64,000 nucleotides of DNA from Hoplostethus atlanticus. Its lineage: Eukaryota > Chordata > Actinopteri > Trachichthyiformes > Trachichthyidae. The stretch spans positions 2,829,501 to 2,893,500 of the forward strand of contig JAXDDX010000003.1 in the NCBI GenBank assembly GCA_034670405.1. The letters are read 5' to 3'. Shown here one piece after another: positions 1 to 11,310 of this stretch. A program made the translations under genes and the position numbers. Below the pieces are notes generated by a model that was not told where the DNA came from, did not search any database, and saw only the letters and a program-made list of their open reading frames with translations. Each line of letters begins with the position of its first letter. Positions within the stretch are counted from its first letter, which is position 1.

Positions 1-1
1 C

Positions 2-935
2 GAGCATAAACGTAAAATTGTGCAGGCGGAATTGAAGGCCATGCTGGAGATGGGGGTAATAGAAGAGTCCCACAGCGACTGGTGCAGCCCCATCGTGCTT
101 GTCCGCAAGTCCGATGGGTCTATCCGGTTCTGTGTGGACTTCCGCAGGGTCGATGCCTACCCAATGCCCCGGGTCGACGAGCTACTAGATCGGTTAGGCA
201 ACGCTCGCTTTTTTACGACGCTGGATCTAACCAAGGGCTACGGGCAGATTCCCTTGTCGCCAGAGTCCAGGGAGAAAACGGCTTTCTCTACTCCGTACAG
301 GTTTGTACCAATTCGTGACACTTCCGTTCGGCTTGTTCGGCACCCCAGCCACGTTCCAGTGCCTCATGGACCGGGTGCTGCGCCCACACGCTGCATATGC
401 CGCTGCCTACCTGGATGACGTTATCATCCACAATGACAGCTGGGAGCGGCACATGCAGCAGGTGGGAGCGGTGCTCGAGTCCCTGAGGCAGGCGGGGCTC
501 ACGGCCAACCTGAAGAAGTGCGCGGTTGGACGGAGGGAGGTACGGTATCTGGGGTACCACTTGGGAGGAGGGCTGGCTGGAACTAGATAGATAAAACCGC
601 AGCGCTTGCGACCTGCCCGAGACCCAAGACAAAAAAAGAGGTGAAGCGGTTCTTGGGGCCCCTGACCGACCTAACCCGAAAGGGTGCGTCAGATCCGGTC
701 CAGTGGACGGAGCGGTGCCAACAGGCGTTTGATGGAGTAAAATTGGCCCGCTGTGGAGAACGCGCGGATCACCCGTTGGTACCTGGCCCTCCAGCCATTT
801 AAGTTCAAGGTGATCCATAGGCCAGGGGGCGCAGATGGTGGTCGCCGACTTTCTCTCTCGCTCCCATGGGGGCGGGGGGGGGGGGAGTGGGTCGTCGGGC
901 GGACGGCTCCCCGGCCTATGTCGGGCGGTGGGGGG
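2..935 (+). pseudogene. Ty3/Gypsy retrotransposon pol remnant (RT plus partial RNase H)
   Basis: Decayed pol of a Ty3/Gypsy LTR retrotransposon, whose reverse transcriptase would copy element RNA to cDNA. The first frame (from 20) carries an RT start with CSPIVLVRKSDGSIRFCVDF and LDLTKGYGQIPL; near 300 the reading moves to another frame, which carries LPFGLFGTPATFQ and the catalytic box YLDD at 408-419, then REVRYLGYHLGGG to a stop at 588-590. Further pieces (LTRKGASDPVQWTE near 670-715; NARITRWYLALQPFKFKV near 757-815; a degraded VADFLSR near 845) belong to the RNase H region, with much of that domain missing around 745. No integrase is seen downstream; LTR-like DNA follows directly. The 5' part lies outside the window. 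It is broken by at least one frameshift and one internal deletion and is not functional. Family assignment is firm; clade is not. Confidence 0.85.
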
Positions 936-1009
936 GCCGGGCCGGCACGCGGATTCGCCCTGCCCCGACACCGGCTGCAGCCCATCGGGACTGAGTGGGA
1001 ACTAATATC

Positions 1010-1084
1010 TGTTGTGCGTGTGTGTGTTTCCCAAAAAACAGTGAGCAGGAACACGGAGGAGGCGCATCGCGCTGTGAGCGAGCG

Positions 1085-1139
<55 letters not shown>

Positions 1140-1286
1140 GGTGCCCGCAGTGAGCGGAGGAGGGCGAGAGAGCCCGTTCATTTTGATTATTGTGACTTTG
1201 TCTGTGTGTGTTCTGCCCGCAATAAACGGCGCTGCTGGCACGCCTGACCACCTCAAGTCTCCGCCTCTGTCTACCCGTGGTAGCAT
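1010..1286 (+). mobile_element. probable 3' LTR of the Gypsy remnant
   Basis: Sequence directly following the pol remnant, containing a long (GA)n run and a polyadenylation signal AATAAA at 1221-1226, as expected for an LTR R region. It is followed by a Tc1-like terminus at 1314. I cannot fix the TG...CA ends, and no second LTR is visible because the element runs off the left edge of the window. Confidence 0.45.
1089..1137. repeat. (GA)n microsatellite
   Basis: About 24 uninterrupted GA units inside the LTR-like region. It generates spurious Arg/Glu and Ser/Leu repeat frames on both strands. Confidence 0.97.
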
Positions 1287-1313
1287 CTTGGCTACAGAGA
1301 TGTTAGACGAGTA

Positions 1314-1343
1314 GGTGTCCACATACTTTTGGCCATGTAGTGT
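1314..1343. mobile_element. Tc1/mariner-like terminal inverted repeat (single end)
   Basis: The stretch starting GGTGTCCACATACTTTTGGC and ending GTAGTGTA matches the form of the terminal inverted repeats of common fish Tc1/mariner-type elements, which insert at TA. Only one end was found in the window, so this is a relic or a solo terminus. Confidence 0.5.
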
Positions 1344-1494
1344 ACGCTTTTTAACAAGCGTGAGAGTTCCCAAACACAGTAATTTAATAACAGTGAAGGT
1401 TGCTTCCTTGTATGTGTATTAGAGTCAGGCCTTTATGTGACCAAAAGGTATCATGGTTACATGATGCAGATGCTTGATACAGATGCTTTATAGG

Positions 1495-1790
1495 CTGGGA
1501 GCCAGGTCCAGCATTCAGGATGTTTTCTGCTACCTTTTTTTCACTATTATTTCCTGTTAAGCTCCCAAGAGTTCCCCACTGCAGCAAAGATCTGCATGAA
1601 CTTTGAATTCTGATTCAGGAACTTGATCAGTCGCACCTTTCCTTTGCCTGTGAATGCTGAACTGCAGTCGGCCCCAGTGAGGGCATGCAAGGCCAGCAGA
1701 GCTGAAAAGTCGATCACGGATGAACTCTTCTTTTTGAGTTTGGCCATTTTTCAGAGCATTCAGCACATCATAGCGCACCTCTTCTGGCAT
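1495..1790 (-). pseudogene. inverted, internally deleted copy of the 1.8-kb gene family
   Basis: On the minus strand, 1560-1706 encodes FSALLALHALTGADCSSAF followed by GKGKVRLIKFLNQNSKFMQI, the same protein segment as the plus-strand copy at 2752-2860. It directly abuts 1495-1558, which is the reverse complement of 4036-4110 (the 3' end of the plus copy). Upstream on the minus strand is a piece reading MPEEVRYDVLNALKNGQTQK, which probably comes from an earlier part of the same protein and is joined to FSALLALH by an internal deletion. This copy keeps 41 nt and 7 nt that the plus copy has lost. The head-to-head junction with the plus copy lies near 1788-1795. Non-functional. Confidence 0.65.
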
Positions 1791-3092
1791 AGCTGATCGA
1801 CTTACAAAAAGTCTTTTTTTCGAACCTATCAAGAGGAACAAATTCAAGACGATGTCTTCCACCACACCTAAAAGGAAGCTTGTGGCATCAAACCAGAAAG
1901 TGATCGAGTATAAGGCCACAAGTGGATTTATCTTTCAGATCACAAATCACAGCTTACTAAGGTCACAAATCAGCATCTCTGACCTGATGTGCTATCCCCT
2001 GACTGTGACGCCATATTCCATCTCAACAATTGATGGTTTCTTTGCAAAAACCAACAAAGCAGAGGGATGCATGACCAAAGATGCTGAGAATGCGCAGCTC
2101 CCTTCTCCTAGTCAATTTGGTCTCATTCAAGATGGGAACTCCTCATTCTACATGAACAATGTGCCCCAGACAATGAAGACTGTATCAGAGCACATCTTCA
2201 AAAGTCTATCTGCTGCAGCTGAAACAATATTCAGCACAGACACTTATGTTGACCGTCTTTATTCACCAAAATCAGCTGAGAGGGATCGTAGAGGTTGCGT
2301 TGAACGGTTTATAGTTAATGGTCTGAATGTTCATCAACCTGCAGATTGGAAAGCTTTCCTCACAAGTGATGAAAACAAGAAATCACTCATTAATTTACTT
2401 CTCAAGCACTGGAGCTCTCCAGATATGATGGAAGAGATCCTCCGAAGGCCTGTCATCTTCATAGAGGCTGCTCAAGCTTTCAAGATAGAATCTCATGCTG
2501 GAGTGATGTCAAAAGAACTTCTACCTGAGATCTGTTCAAACCACAGAGAAACTGATGTGAGGCTGATCATCTACATCAAGTATATCCAAACCAAAATGCC
2601 TCACATCAAAACTGTCAGAGTCAGAGCAAAAGACATTTTCTTCATTCTCCTCTATTACGCCAAATCATTCACAGTTAACATCATCTTTGACATGGGAGAT
2701 AAGCTGATCTATATCAACCAGCTGGCTGAAAATTATTCACAAGAACACATTTCAGCTCTGCTGGCCTTGCATGGCAAGGCAAAGGAAAGGTGCGACCGAT
2801 CAAGTTCCTGAATCAGAATTCATGCAGATCTTTGCTGCAGTGGGAAACTCTTGGGAGCTTGATGAGCTTGTGCTCAGTGGTGCTGAAGAGTTCACCTGTC
2901 ACCTCTATGGCTTTGGTCAAGCAAGTTGATGAGGCAAGAGAGATTAAGGTCAAGAAAATGTGTGGCTCAAGCCTTGAGCTTCGACCAGGTCTCTCCATTG
3001 ATCTTTCAACCTTTCCACCTTGCAAGAGGGTCCTCTTGCAGCACATGAAAAGTTTGGCCCACAGGTCTAACATTTTACACAGATGTAGTTGA
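1784..3092 (+). pseudogene. uncharacterised multi-copy fish gene family member, frameshifted
   Basis: The longest frame is 319 codons from ATG 1852 to a stop at 2809-2811. In-frame coding similarity continues upstream to about 1784 (ADRLTKSLFFEPIKRNKFKT), so the ATG is probably internal. It resembles a large, unnamed protein family I remember as repeated in fish and cnidarian genomes; visible landmarks are DLMCYPLTVTPYSI, DGFFAKT, ADWKAFLTSDENKKSLINLL, ETDVRLIIY (233-241), DIFFILLYY and HISALLALH. The last segments resemble an acidic PIN/FEN-like nuclease fold; that is inference, and one acidic position usual in relatives appears lost before D261. After LALH a net 31-nt deletion shifts the frame, then a 7-nt deletion near 2817 shifts it again. 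The remainder is scattered over frames to 3092 (SWELDELVLSGAEEFTCHLY; MCGSSLELRPGLSIDLS; LPPCKRVLLQHMK in related copies, here FPPCKRVLLQHMK). Broken; no function assigned. Confidence 0.6.
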
Positions 3093-4035
3093 CATGATAT
3101 AAAAGGTATGTGGTTATTTTCATAGTTGTAACATTGAGCATGGCCTCGTTAATGCTACTCAAAGATGACTTACTGAAGACGAGAACCAAAAAAAATATTT
3201 TACCTTCATGTTTGAGCTGATGTAGTGTAGGTTGTGTTTCAGCTCCATACTGAATGAGCACATTTTCACAAACTAGAGCATGTTGCCTTTCAAATGAGTC
3301 CTCATACATACATTTTGGCCTTACAGTTCTTCTGTTTCAAGCTTTTTTATTTGGGTATGCCAATGACGAAATAAAAAAAAAAATGGTGATTTTAAAGGGG
3401 TTAAAAGGTGGACACCAGGGACTTTGATGCTCCCTTGTCTTTGGCTTTTTCTGTTGTTGTTTTTCCCTTTCGCTGTATTTAGAGTGTTTATCTAGGTCTG
3501 TTGTTAAATGTTAAGTACTTAGGTGCACATTGATTTGCAATATTCATGACTATTGATGGTTGGCTTCTTGATGAAAATTCTGTTTTCTCTGATTTGAGGT
3601 ACAGTGAAGAATTTCGGCCACAGCAAGTGTAATTTACAAGATAGAAAGGTCATCTTGGGCTCAAATTGAAGCTTATGAACTTGGGACATTTTCTATATAC
3701 AAGTGAGGCAGTGATATTCACCATAAAGTGCTGGGAAATAATCTTTTTTGCTGAGAATTTGTCAAGTGGACAGTCATTTTGTTGTCTCTTTGGGGATGTT
3801 GTGGGTGATATTTTAAAATAGAATGACAGCAAGCCTCAGAATCTTATTTTGCTACTTTCCCCTTTGTTTCAGGATACTCCCTGCCAAATTTCATACTTGT
3901 ATGACTATTTATGCAATTGTAGTACCTTATTATTTGCATTTACATAATACAAAAAAGGGGTTTTGGGCCCCCTGAGACTAAACGGCCCCGAGTTGGGGGT
4001 GCTCGTTATCAACTTGTGATGGCCCAAGATATAGG
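3093..4035. other. non-coding tail of the duplicated gene family copy
   Basis: AT-rich sequence between the last recognisable coding piece and the terminal repeat at 4036. No convincing open frame, RNA gene or element border. It is absent from the inverted minus-strand copy, where coding sequence joins the 3' end directly. Confidence 0.35.
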
Positions 4036-4110
4036 CTAACAGGAAATAATAGTGAAAAAAAGGTAGCAGAAAACATCCTGAGGGCTGGACCTGGCTCCTG
4101 GCCTAACACA
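4036..4110. repeat. inverted partner of 1495-1558
   Basis: This begins CTAACAGGAAATAATAGTG and reads nearly identically to the reverse complement of 1495-1558. It is the outer end of the inverted duplication spanning 1495-4110. Confidence 0.8.
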
Positions 4111-4797
4111 CACACAAAACACACCAACACATTGCAATCAGTGAACACCCCAGAAGCACCCCTGTCTGCCTTCTAAGTAAATAGACTTTGTCTAGGCGTA
4201 TGTACCACATTGAGCTGATACTATAATTAGCTGCCTAATCATAATCATTGTTACATTTCTCCTGTTCATTCCTGTGCAGGGGGAAATCTCAGTCCAATTT
4301 ACATCATTAAAATAATTGCCCAACACAACGCTAATGCACCAGCTAATGCCAATTTATGCCAATCTAACTCTGATTAGCCACTGATTAGCCACTGATGCTA
4401 ACTGAGCAAAACAGTGGGAGAAACACATCAAGCATTGCATGCTGGCACCTACACAAAAAATCTGCACACTTGCACACAAGCACACGTGCAAAAAAAATCC
4501 ACGAAGCGCTTGAGCGCCACGTTTAAGTTTATTTGCAGTGTTAACACAAAGTGACACACAGTAGTACAATACAATAATAAAAGCAAGGAGCTTATGAGAG
4601 CATGTCACTTCAAAAGAAACAAAAAAGTCAAGATGAAATCCTTCACATTTGAACATAATCTGAAAGAATCAGAATCTGAAATCCCAAGGAGAAGGTGCAG
4701 GTTATTAGTGCCTGTTGTTATAAGTTTGATTTTATGTAGAGAGCCACAACAGCTCCATGTACTAGTAGGTTACTGGATAAGCTAAATAGTAATCTAC
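4111..4797. other. no gene seen
   Basis: AT-rich DNA with short A runs and CA-rich patches. Open frames here are short and do not resemble known proteins. Confidence 0.5.
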
Positions 4798-5400
4798 AGT
4801 GGGCTAGGATGAAATAGAAGCCAAGTAAGTCAAGGAGTATTTATATTGTTAAAGGGAAGGTACTGTAGTAGACAAAAAAGTTGTTTTTTTTTATCAATGA
4901 TGAAGTGGTGCCAACAGTGATAGAGAAAAGCTTAGGGAGATGGTACGATGCAAGCCTCAGTGATAAGGGTCAATTTCAGGAGTTGAGGCAGGAAATGATA
5001 CAAGGCATTACAGGCTCCCAGGAAAGTTAAAGTTGTGGTGTCTGCAGTTTGGATTGTTGCCTCGGCTGATGTGGCCGCTGACAGTGTATGAGGTTCCCCT
5101 ATCTAAGGTAGAAAAGCTAGAAAGGTTGGTCAGCTCATTCATTAGAAAATGGCTTGGAGCCCCACGCTGTCTAAGCAGTGTGGCTTTGTACGGGAAAGGC
5201 ATGTTAGAGCTACCAATATATAGCCTGACAGAGTACAAGTACAAGTGTGCCAAGGTTAGATTAGAAATTACTCCGACTGAGTCAAAGGATCGAATGGTTA
5301 GAAGTAGCGCCCACAGTTAAAACGGGACAAAGGGGCAGTGCAGCAAGCACCGGCAGCACTTGGACATAGGGACATTGTAGGCCAGGTGCAGGGTGGGCGA
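4798..5400 (+). pseudogene. non-LTR retrotransposon ORF fragment (C-terminal to RT)
   Basis: Fragment of a retrotransposon polyprotein of a type I remember as common in fish and coral genomes. Landmarks in order: KSRSIYIVKGK (4827 onward, interrupted by two stops at about 4860), INDEVVPTVIEKSLGRWYDA (4893 onward), then after a frame change KLWCLQFGLLPRLMWPLTVY (from about 5027), VEKLERLVSSFIRKWLGAPR, SSVALYGKGMLELPI and, in a further frame, LGHRDIVGQVQGGRG (about 5358-5400). A short stretch before KLKLW is missing compared with relatives. The catalytic RT motifs are not present. Stops and frameshifts show it is dead. Clade is uncertain. Confidence 0.7.
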
Positions 5401-5903
5401 GGGGTTTAGGGCAGGGAATGATGTCTGCTATGGTGTTCATTGGGTGGTTGTTGTATCATTTGTATAATATCTGAGTGTTTGCCCTGGATTATGTCACAAG
5501 GGATAGTAACATCATATCTAGCCTGAGGCAGAACCAGCATGAAGCCCACCGCAGACGCTGAAGAAGCAGATCCGCAATGAAAAAAAGCAATACTGATCTT
5601 CACCTGTGTGTTTTTTTGAATGGGTCATGTAGCTTTGCTTGTTTTACTTACTTCTTTCTTTGGCCGCTAGCCTCACCTTGATAGGCCACAGGCCAGCTCA
5701 CCATCGGCCGTGTCCATACGACACCCACATCCATGAATGACATGAATGTGATTGTACACAATTTATACACTTTAAAGAGCTGTACACTCTAAACCGACAC
5801 ACAGAAAAGCTGGGGAAAAAAATACATTTCATATTCTATAAAGCACACGGGTAGGCTTGTATGAGTCAGTGAGATTTATAACAGTAGATTTAATTGCATA
5901 TAT

Positions 5904-5942
<39 letters not shown>

Positions 5943-6262
5943 ATGAACTTAGCACTAGTAAAAACTGTAGCCATGAATTTTATTGATATTAAAACTTAAA
6001 TAACGAGTTCCTTACCATATTTGAAACTTTGCGGCAATAAGACACAGAGGATTTTTAAATGAATACTCATAGACTTTTCCAGTAGTTATGAACTACTTTT
6101 CATGCTACTTTCATGATACGCTTTTGTCAATTCCTTATCAAGCAGGATACTCTGGACCCAGGCTCTGGCCCACAGTGGACACTGACTGCTACTGAATTAA
6201 TAACTCCAACACAGAGGGGCACAGTGTTGAGTTAATAAGAGAGCATAGAGGTTCTCAGGGGT

Positions 6263-6263
<1 letters not shown>
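5401..6263. other. no gene seen; one CA microsatellite
   Basis: No open frame resembling a protein. It holds (CA)17 at 5907-5940; the rest is ordinary AT-rich DNA. Confidence 0.5.
5907..5940. repeat. (CA)17 microsatellite
   Basis: Perfect CA run of 34 nt. Confidence 0.97.

Positions 6264-6293
<30 letters not shown>
6264..6293. repeat. (GT)15 microsatellite
   Basis: Perfect GT run, followed about 180 nt later by an opposite-sense CA run, so the pair could form a hairpin. Confidence 0.97.
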
Positions 6294-6295
<2 letters not shown>

Positions 6296-6475
6296 AGAAA
6301 AAGACAGAGAGACCGAGAGAAAAAAGCAAGACAGAGAGAGCTGATAATGATATGTTGTGTAGGTCAGGGGAGCGGTGGGAGGGAGACCCTAACCCTGAAC
6401 GTCCATTTGGAGGAACAAGTACTCTGCTTGCGGTCAATTAACCTTGAGGGTTATTACTGTGTGTGGTCAGTTCAG

Positions 6476-6476
<1 letters not shown>

Positions 6477-6512
<36 letters not shown>
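6477..6512. repeat. (CA)18 microsatellite
   Basis: Perfect CA run of 36 nt. Confidence 0.97.
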
Positions 6513-6516
<4 letters not shown>

Positions 6517-6709
6517 AAGACAGGGCTGCTGGAACTCGGAACAGAGTAATTTACTGAAGACAGGCCTAACCCCTTCACCCTCACACTGTCATACTGGTTA
6601 ACAGCAGCTGACACAGAAACACACACATACATTTACACACAGACACACACTCACACACAGTCACTCTGTCTTTCTTTCCCACTGTTTTTTTTTTTTTGCT
6701 TATCTCCCT

Positions 6710-6712
<3 letters not shown>

Positions 6713-6756
<44 letters not shown>

Positions 6757-6781
6757 ACCCCGACAGCACACACACACACAA
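6713..6781. repeat. (TC)19 run followed by (CA)7
   Basis: TC run 6713-6750 and a short CA run 6768-6781. A poly-T tract of 13 lies just upstream. Confidence 0.95.
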
Positions 6782-7177
6782 ATCTTAGCTACAGTAAATG
6801 GAGGGATTTTGCTTTCACTTTCATGAATTTGGTAGGATTAAATCTCCCTAGCCTATATTACAATGCTAAACAGGATTTTGCAGTAACATGTCAGACACAG
6901 TAAAATTAAAAATGACATTGAATAACTAAATACACCTTTTTTTTTCAATAATTGCTTGGTTTTAGTACCATTAGGTCTGTGTCATAGATGTAAAAAGTCA
7001 TGAATGGAAATCAAATCTATCTTCTATGCTGTGGATAGATTCTCTCTCCCTGTAGTTCTCTCTCTCCCTCTCTTCATCTGTATGTATTGCTTTATATGTG
7101 TATGTCTTTATTTATCTCTTTGTATATAAATACAGAGTAAGGAGAGAGAGACAAAGGTTGGTGAGTATGAGAGTGAT

Positions 7178-7180
<3 letters not shown>
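6782..7180. other. no gene seen
   Basis: AT-rich DNA with CTCTC patches near 7040-7080. No supported feature. Confidence 0.5.

Positions 7181-7218
<38 letters not shown>
7181..7218. repeat. (GA)19 microsatellite
   Basis: Perfect GA run of 38 nt in a purine-rich neighbourhood. Confidence 0.97.
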
Positions 7219-7221
<3 letters not shown>

Positions 7222-7663
7222 TGAGGCATAAATGTAAAGGGAGAGTTAGAGAGAGAGATGTAAAGTATCCATTCTCCTGTCGTAACCCAGTGTCTCCCCT
7301 CCCTGACCTCTAGAGCAGTGCTTCTCATAAAGGCTGCATGTATTTATGTGAGCCGGGCCTTTTAAACGCCAACACTCCAGCCATCCTGATTTATGAGTCG
7401 GGGTTGTAACCTCACTTGTGTGTCTGTGTCTGCATCCGAGTGTACGCATACTTGTGTACCTGTGTTCATAACTGCACATCTATGCCTTTTGTGCTTGTGT
7501 GTGTGTGTGCGTGATTGTGTGTGTTCAGCTCAACTGTGACCTTGACTGGGCAGCATATCATTGTTAAGCTCAGACGGCCTCCATTCATGTTTGCTGTAAT
7601 CTGCGGCTTTACTCTGTGTGTGGCCGGGGCCGGTGGGCTGGGCAGAGAACGGCATGTGTCTTT

Positions 7664-7666
<3 letters not shown>

Positions 7667-7701
<35 letters not shown>
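7667..7701. repeat. (GT)17 microsatellite
   Basis: Perfect GT run of 35 nt. Confidence 0.97.
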
Positions 7702-7702
<1 letters not shown>

Positions 7703-8728
7703 ATGGACAGTGTAGTGGACAGACTAAGGGAATAAGGACAATGTAGTTATCGGATTTATTGGATGGCGCTCACTTTGTGGAGGACAATAGTCTCACACAC
7801 CAAACCATAATAACATTACAGATCATAAACTAGAATTCACAGTGTTCAATAAGGCCCATAAATGTGACACCCAGTTCCAATAGTATATATATATGTCTTC
7901 TACGTTCAGGTGTGACGTTAACGCATGTGAGGGTTGTAAGAGATGCTGTAATAGATCAAAGTGTCTGGCATTGATCTGGTCTAGTGCTTCTATAGTTTGT
8001 CAACATGTGTGCGACAGCAGCAGAGGTTGTCTTCTTAGAGATCCAAGTCTTGTTCAGATGAACACCAGATTCCAAAGGATTACAATTAGCCCCAATGGGA
8101 CAAATCCACCCAGCCGCTGACATCCCACCCCCACCCCCTACTGCTTTGAATCCCCTCTCGAAAGAAAGAGAGGCAGGAGCAGAGAGAACAGGTGGAGAGA
8201 GAGGGGTGAGAGAGGGGTGCAAGACAGAGTGAGTATGGGACGATCACTGGGGATACACACATACACAGTAGAACGAAGAGGAAACCAAAGGAAACATGTC
8301 TTGCTTGGATTATGTCAGTTTTGTTTGGCAACCATGGCAATTAAGTATATACAAATGGAGAGAGAAAAGAAGATGGATAGAGTGAGACAATGGGGGAATT
8401 CGAAAGAGAGACGAGAGAGCGAGTAAGATACGGTGACTGAAGAATGTCTGCACAAACAAAAAATGGGCTCACAAATACAGACGGCATGATACAAGGTAGA
8501 TAGAACGTTGCTTGCAGGAGAGAGATGAGAGGAGAGTGTAATGGGACATAACAAAGCTTAGATGTCCAACGATCATCCCACAACGTTAACCTCTGACACC
8601 TCCATGTGTGTTGTGTCAGACACATAAAAATAGCATTGAAGCTCACCTCCTCACCCTCCTCCTCCTCCTTTCTATTACCTCCTCGCTTGCCTCCTCCTCC
8701 ATCTCTTCCCATGTCAGCAGCCTTACCG
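7702..8728. other. no gene seen
   Basis: Mixed sequence with short GA-rich blocks (8160-8240, 8360-8430) and a CTC-rich block (8650-8700). The open frames on both strands are low-complexity and I see no protein-like segment. Confidence 0.5.
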
Positions 8729-8848
8729 GTGTGTGTGTGTGTGTGTGTGTGTGTGTAGTGTATGTGCTGACGCATGGTTCTGTTCTCTGAAGGAAGGCTA
8801 AGCGTTGCATCGATTTAGAGACACTCTTCTAGAGTAAATATATGATGA

Positions 8849-8879
<31 letters not shown>
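8729..8879. repeat. two (GT)14 microsatellites
   Basis: GT runs at 8729-8756 and 8851-8879, separated by about 95 nt of unique DNA. Confidence 0.95.
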
Positions 8880-8880
<1 letters not shown>

Positions 8881-10505
8881 TGTACATACATGGATCACTG
8901 CCTCAAACATTATTTCATCCCTCTCAGTGTAGGATGCATGAGTGCAGCTGATATAAGTAAATGTTTATAATACCACATCACACGCCAGGCACACACACAC
9001 ACACGTGCATGCACACATGAGGCGTGCGTCGTTCTTTGTGGAGGTCATTAAAGCAAGCACGGGTGTCCTAGCTTCATATAAACTGACATCATCTTCATCA
9101 TGTTCACGTAAATCTCAGTCTAGATTTATTCTCCTGTATCCTTTTCTCTGGCGTGCCTGAGAAGATGCATTAACTGTATGGTCATGTTCTCATCTAGTGG
9201 GATCACTAGACCACAATAGAATTTCACCTAGCATGGTGTTATTTTAACAAATGTAACTGTGCCAACGTATGGTAACTTGTCTCAGTTCTGTCCATGCAAA
9301 GATCGAGCTGCTTGGGAATTGTGAAAATCTACAGAATTCTCTCACCATGTACAAATAAGAAAAGTTGCCATTGTTGCCACAAGATATTTCCTTTTTTTTT
9401 TTTTTTTTTTTGTGTTTCCTATTTGGGCAGCTACTTCAGATGCAATTTCTGTATTGTTCTTGTCACAGTTGTACTTTCCTACCTGGGTCCTCAGCAGGCT
9501 GCAGGGAGAGTCTGGAAAGGGATTTTGATGTAGCCGACAACTCAGTTCGTAATGAGGATGTTTATATTCTTCTGATCGGAGACCCGGTTTGAGAACTGAG
9601 AATTGTGGGTCATGTTTGTTGATATCACTCAGCTACGCCACTGCTGTTGATTAACGAACCGACTGCCAATATTTACATTCAACTTTTTTTTCCCACAAAA
9701 TTATGAGTCATAACGTTCAAGCTTAGAGTGGTAGATGGCGAAAATGATGTATCCAATCCCTCCTTGCTAGACCTGGCTTTAAGGGATGTTTAGTTTGAAC
9801 AGCAGCTGCTTTCTCGCCTTTCAGCACCTTCCTTCTCTCACTCTTTCCGAGTTACCACCCCCCTCCCTCTTCTAACCGTCACTCTCTCCCTCCTTTCGGC
9901 CAATCCACCCTTGCTCTTGGTCTTTATCTGCCAGAGTTTCCAAAGTCTCACACATAACAAATCTGTTCCATGACAGTCCTGCACTCTTCTTTGCTCTCTC
10001 TCTCTTTCCACTATCTTTTGCTATCTCATTCTTTCTCTCCCCCCCTCTTGCTGTATTAACAGGAGATGAATAAAAGATGTTGAGAGTCCTGATACCAGAC
10101 TAAACAGCCACACACACCCACACACATCCTGGTTAGGGTAACACTGTTGTGATGTTGACGTATTGCTTAGAGCTTTGAGTCATGTAGCCAGGCACTGGCT
10201 TCAAGTCTCCCATTCCTGTCCCGTATCCCATCTAGTGCATCCCATCTGCACTACTCTGCCAGGAGAATCATAATGCACTCTGCCAGCCTCTGCCAGGAGG
10301 GGGATTTGACTCTTTTAGCCATATGAAACACACACAGGTGCAGTTGCACACACACACACTCATAGAGAGATCCAGGAAGACACACTGACATAGACATGCG
10401 CACATATGTGAACATGCACTGACAAACACACACACACACACACAGTCAGTCTGTTCATAAAATGATAGTATAAAACCTTTGCAAGTCTGCCAATCATCAG
10501 TCAGT

Positions 10506-10508
<3 letters not shown>
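8880..10508. other. no gene seen
   Basis: A short CA run sits at about 8990-9003, an 18-nt T run at about 9393-9410, and CT-rich DNA at 9830-10050. No gene or element recognised. Confidence 0.5.
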
Positions 10509-10571
<63 letters not shown>

Positions 10572-10575
10572 TGCA
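10509..10575. repeat. (GT)22 grading into (GTGC)n
   Basis: GT run 10509-10553, then several GTGC/GCGT units to about 10575: a compound microsatellite. Confidence 0.95.
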
Positions 10576-11189
10576 TGTGTGCATGTGTGAGTTTCACCCC
10601 ATTTTCCATAGAGTTTACAGTCCCCAAGCTGAACTACATTCAGAAAATTCAACTTAAATCACCGGCCATTTCACACAAAACTTTAAGCCATTCCATGTCA
10701 TTGCCGCCTTCCCTCCTTGAGCACAAAGCTTTCTAATATGAGGGGGAAGCCGAATCATTATCGTTTCTTTGTCTGAATGAAACACTATAAAAACACCTCC
10801 AGTAAGAGGAGTTGAAATAGAAAAATAACACCTTGAGTCACCTGATGATATCAGTGTCTGTTTTAATGGACAGACAGCGTTTTGCCTTTCATCCCGTCCT
10901 ATCCAGTCTGACGGTGTAATTCAGTTTGTAATGAAGGAAAATATTGAGTCGGGGAAAGAGAGACACTTTGGACCGCTACACTTTAGCACTGCTGATATGA
11001 TAACTCTGGAGGCCAAATTAAACACTCACACATTCACACAGTTTTAAGTACACACAAAACCACATCTGCAGACACACACAGGATAATGATCAAATTACTC
11101 CATTAGCACGGGCCTTTCCATATTTGGAGGATACACTTCAGACAGGCTAAAGCAGAGTCAATGAAAGCTTAATGTCATTAATATTAGTA

Positions 11190-11310
11190 GGTGCTACTTG
11201 GTGCTTTCCAATAACAACAATATCCCTGACAACCACATCAATACCTCCATGAATGAGCGCAGTAATATCAGCACAATACGCATTTGCTTGAAATCAGTGC
11301 TGAATGCTGA
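11190..11310 (+). repeat. diverged relative of the palindrome-arm segment at 12820-12945
   Basis: GGTGCTACTTGGTGCTTTCC and AATAACAACAATATCCCTGA align in the same order with GGAGCTAACTGGTGTTCTCT and AATAACAACAATGTCCCTGA at 12825-12860, and similarity continues for about 100 nt. The same segment occurs inverted at 15330-15450. Origin unknown: repeat family member or duplicated non-coding element. Confidence 0.55.

Noticed and set aside
288..1054. Open frames on the minus strand over the Gypsy remnant
   Set aside because: They are antisense to a convincing RT reading and are Pro/Arg-rich artefacts.
1557..1919. 120-codon minus-strand frame starting MALYSITF
   Set aside because: Its first half is antisense of the plus-strand gene copy; it merely runs across the head-to-head junction into the inverted copy.
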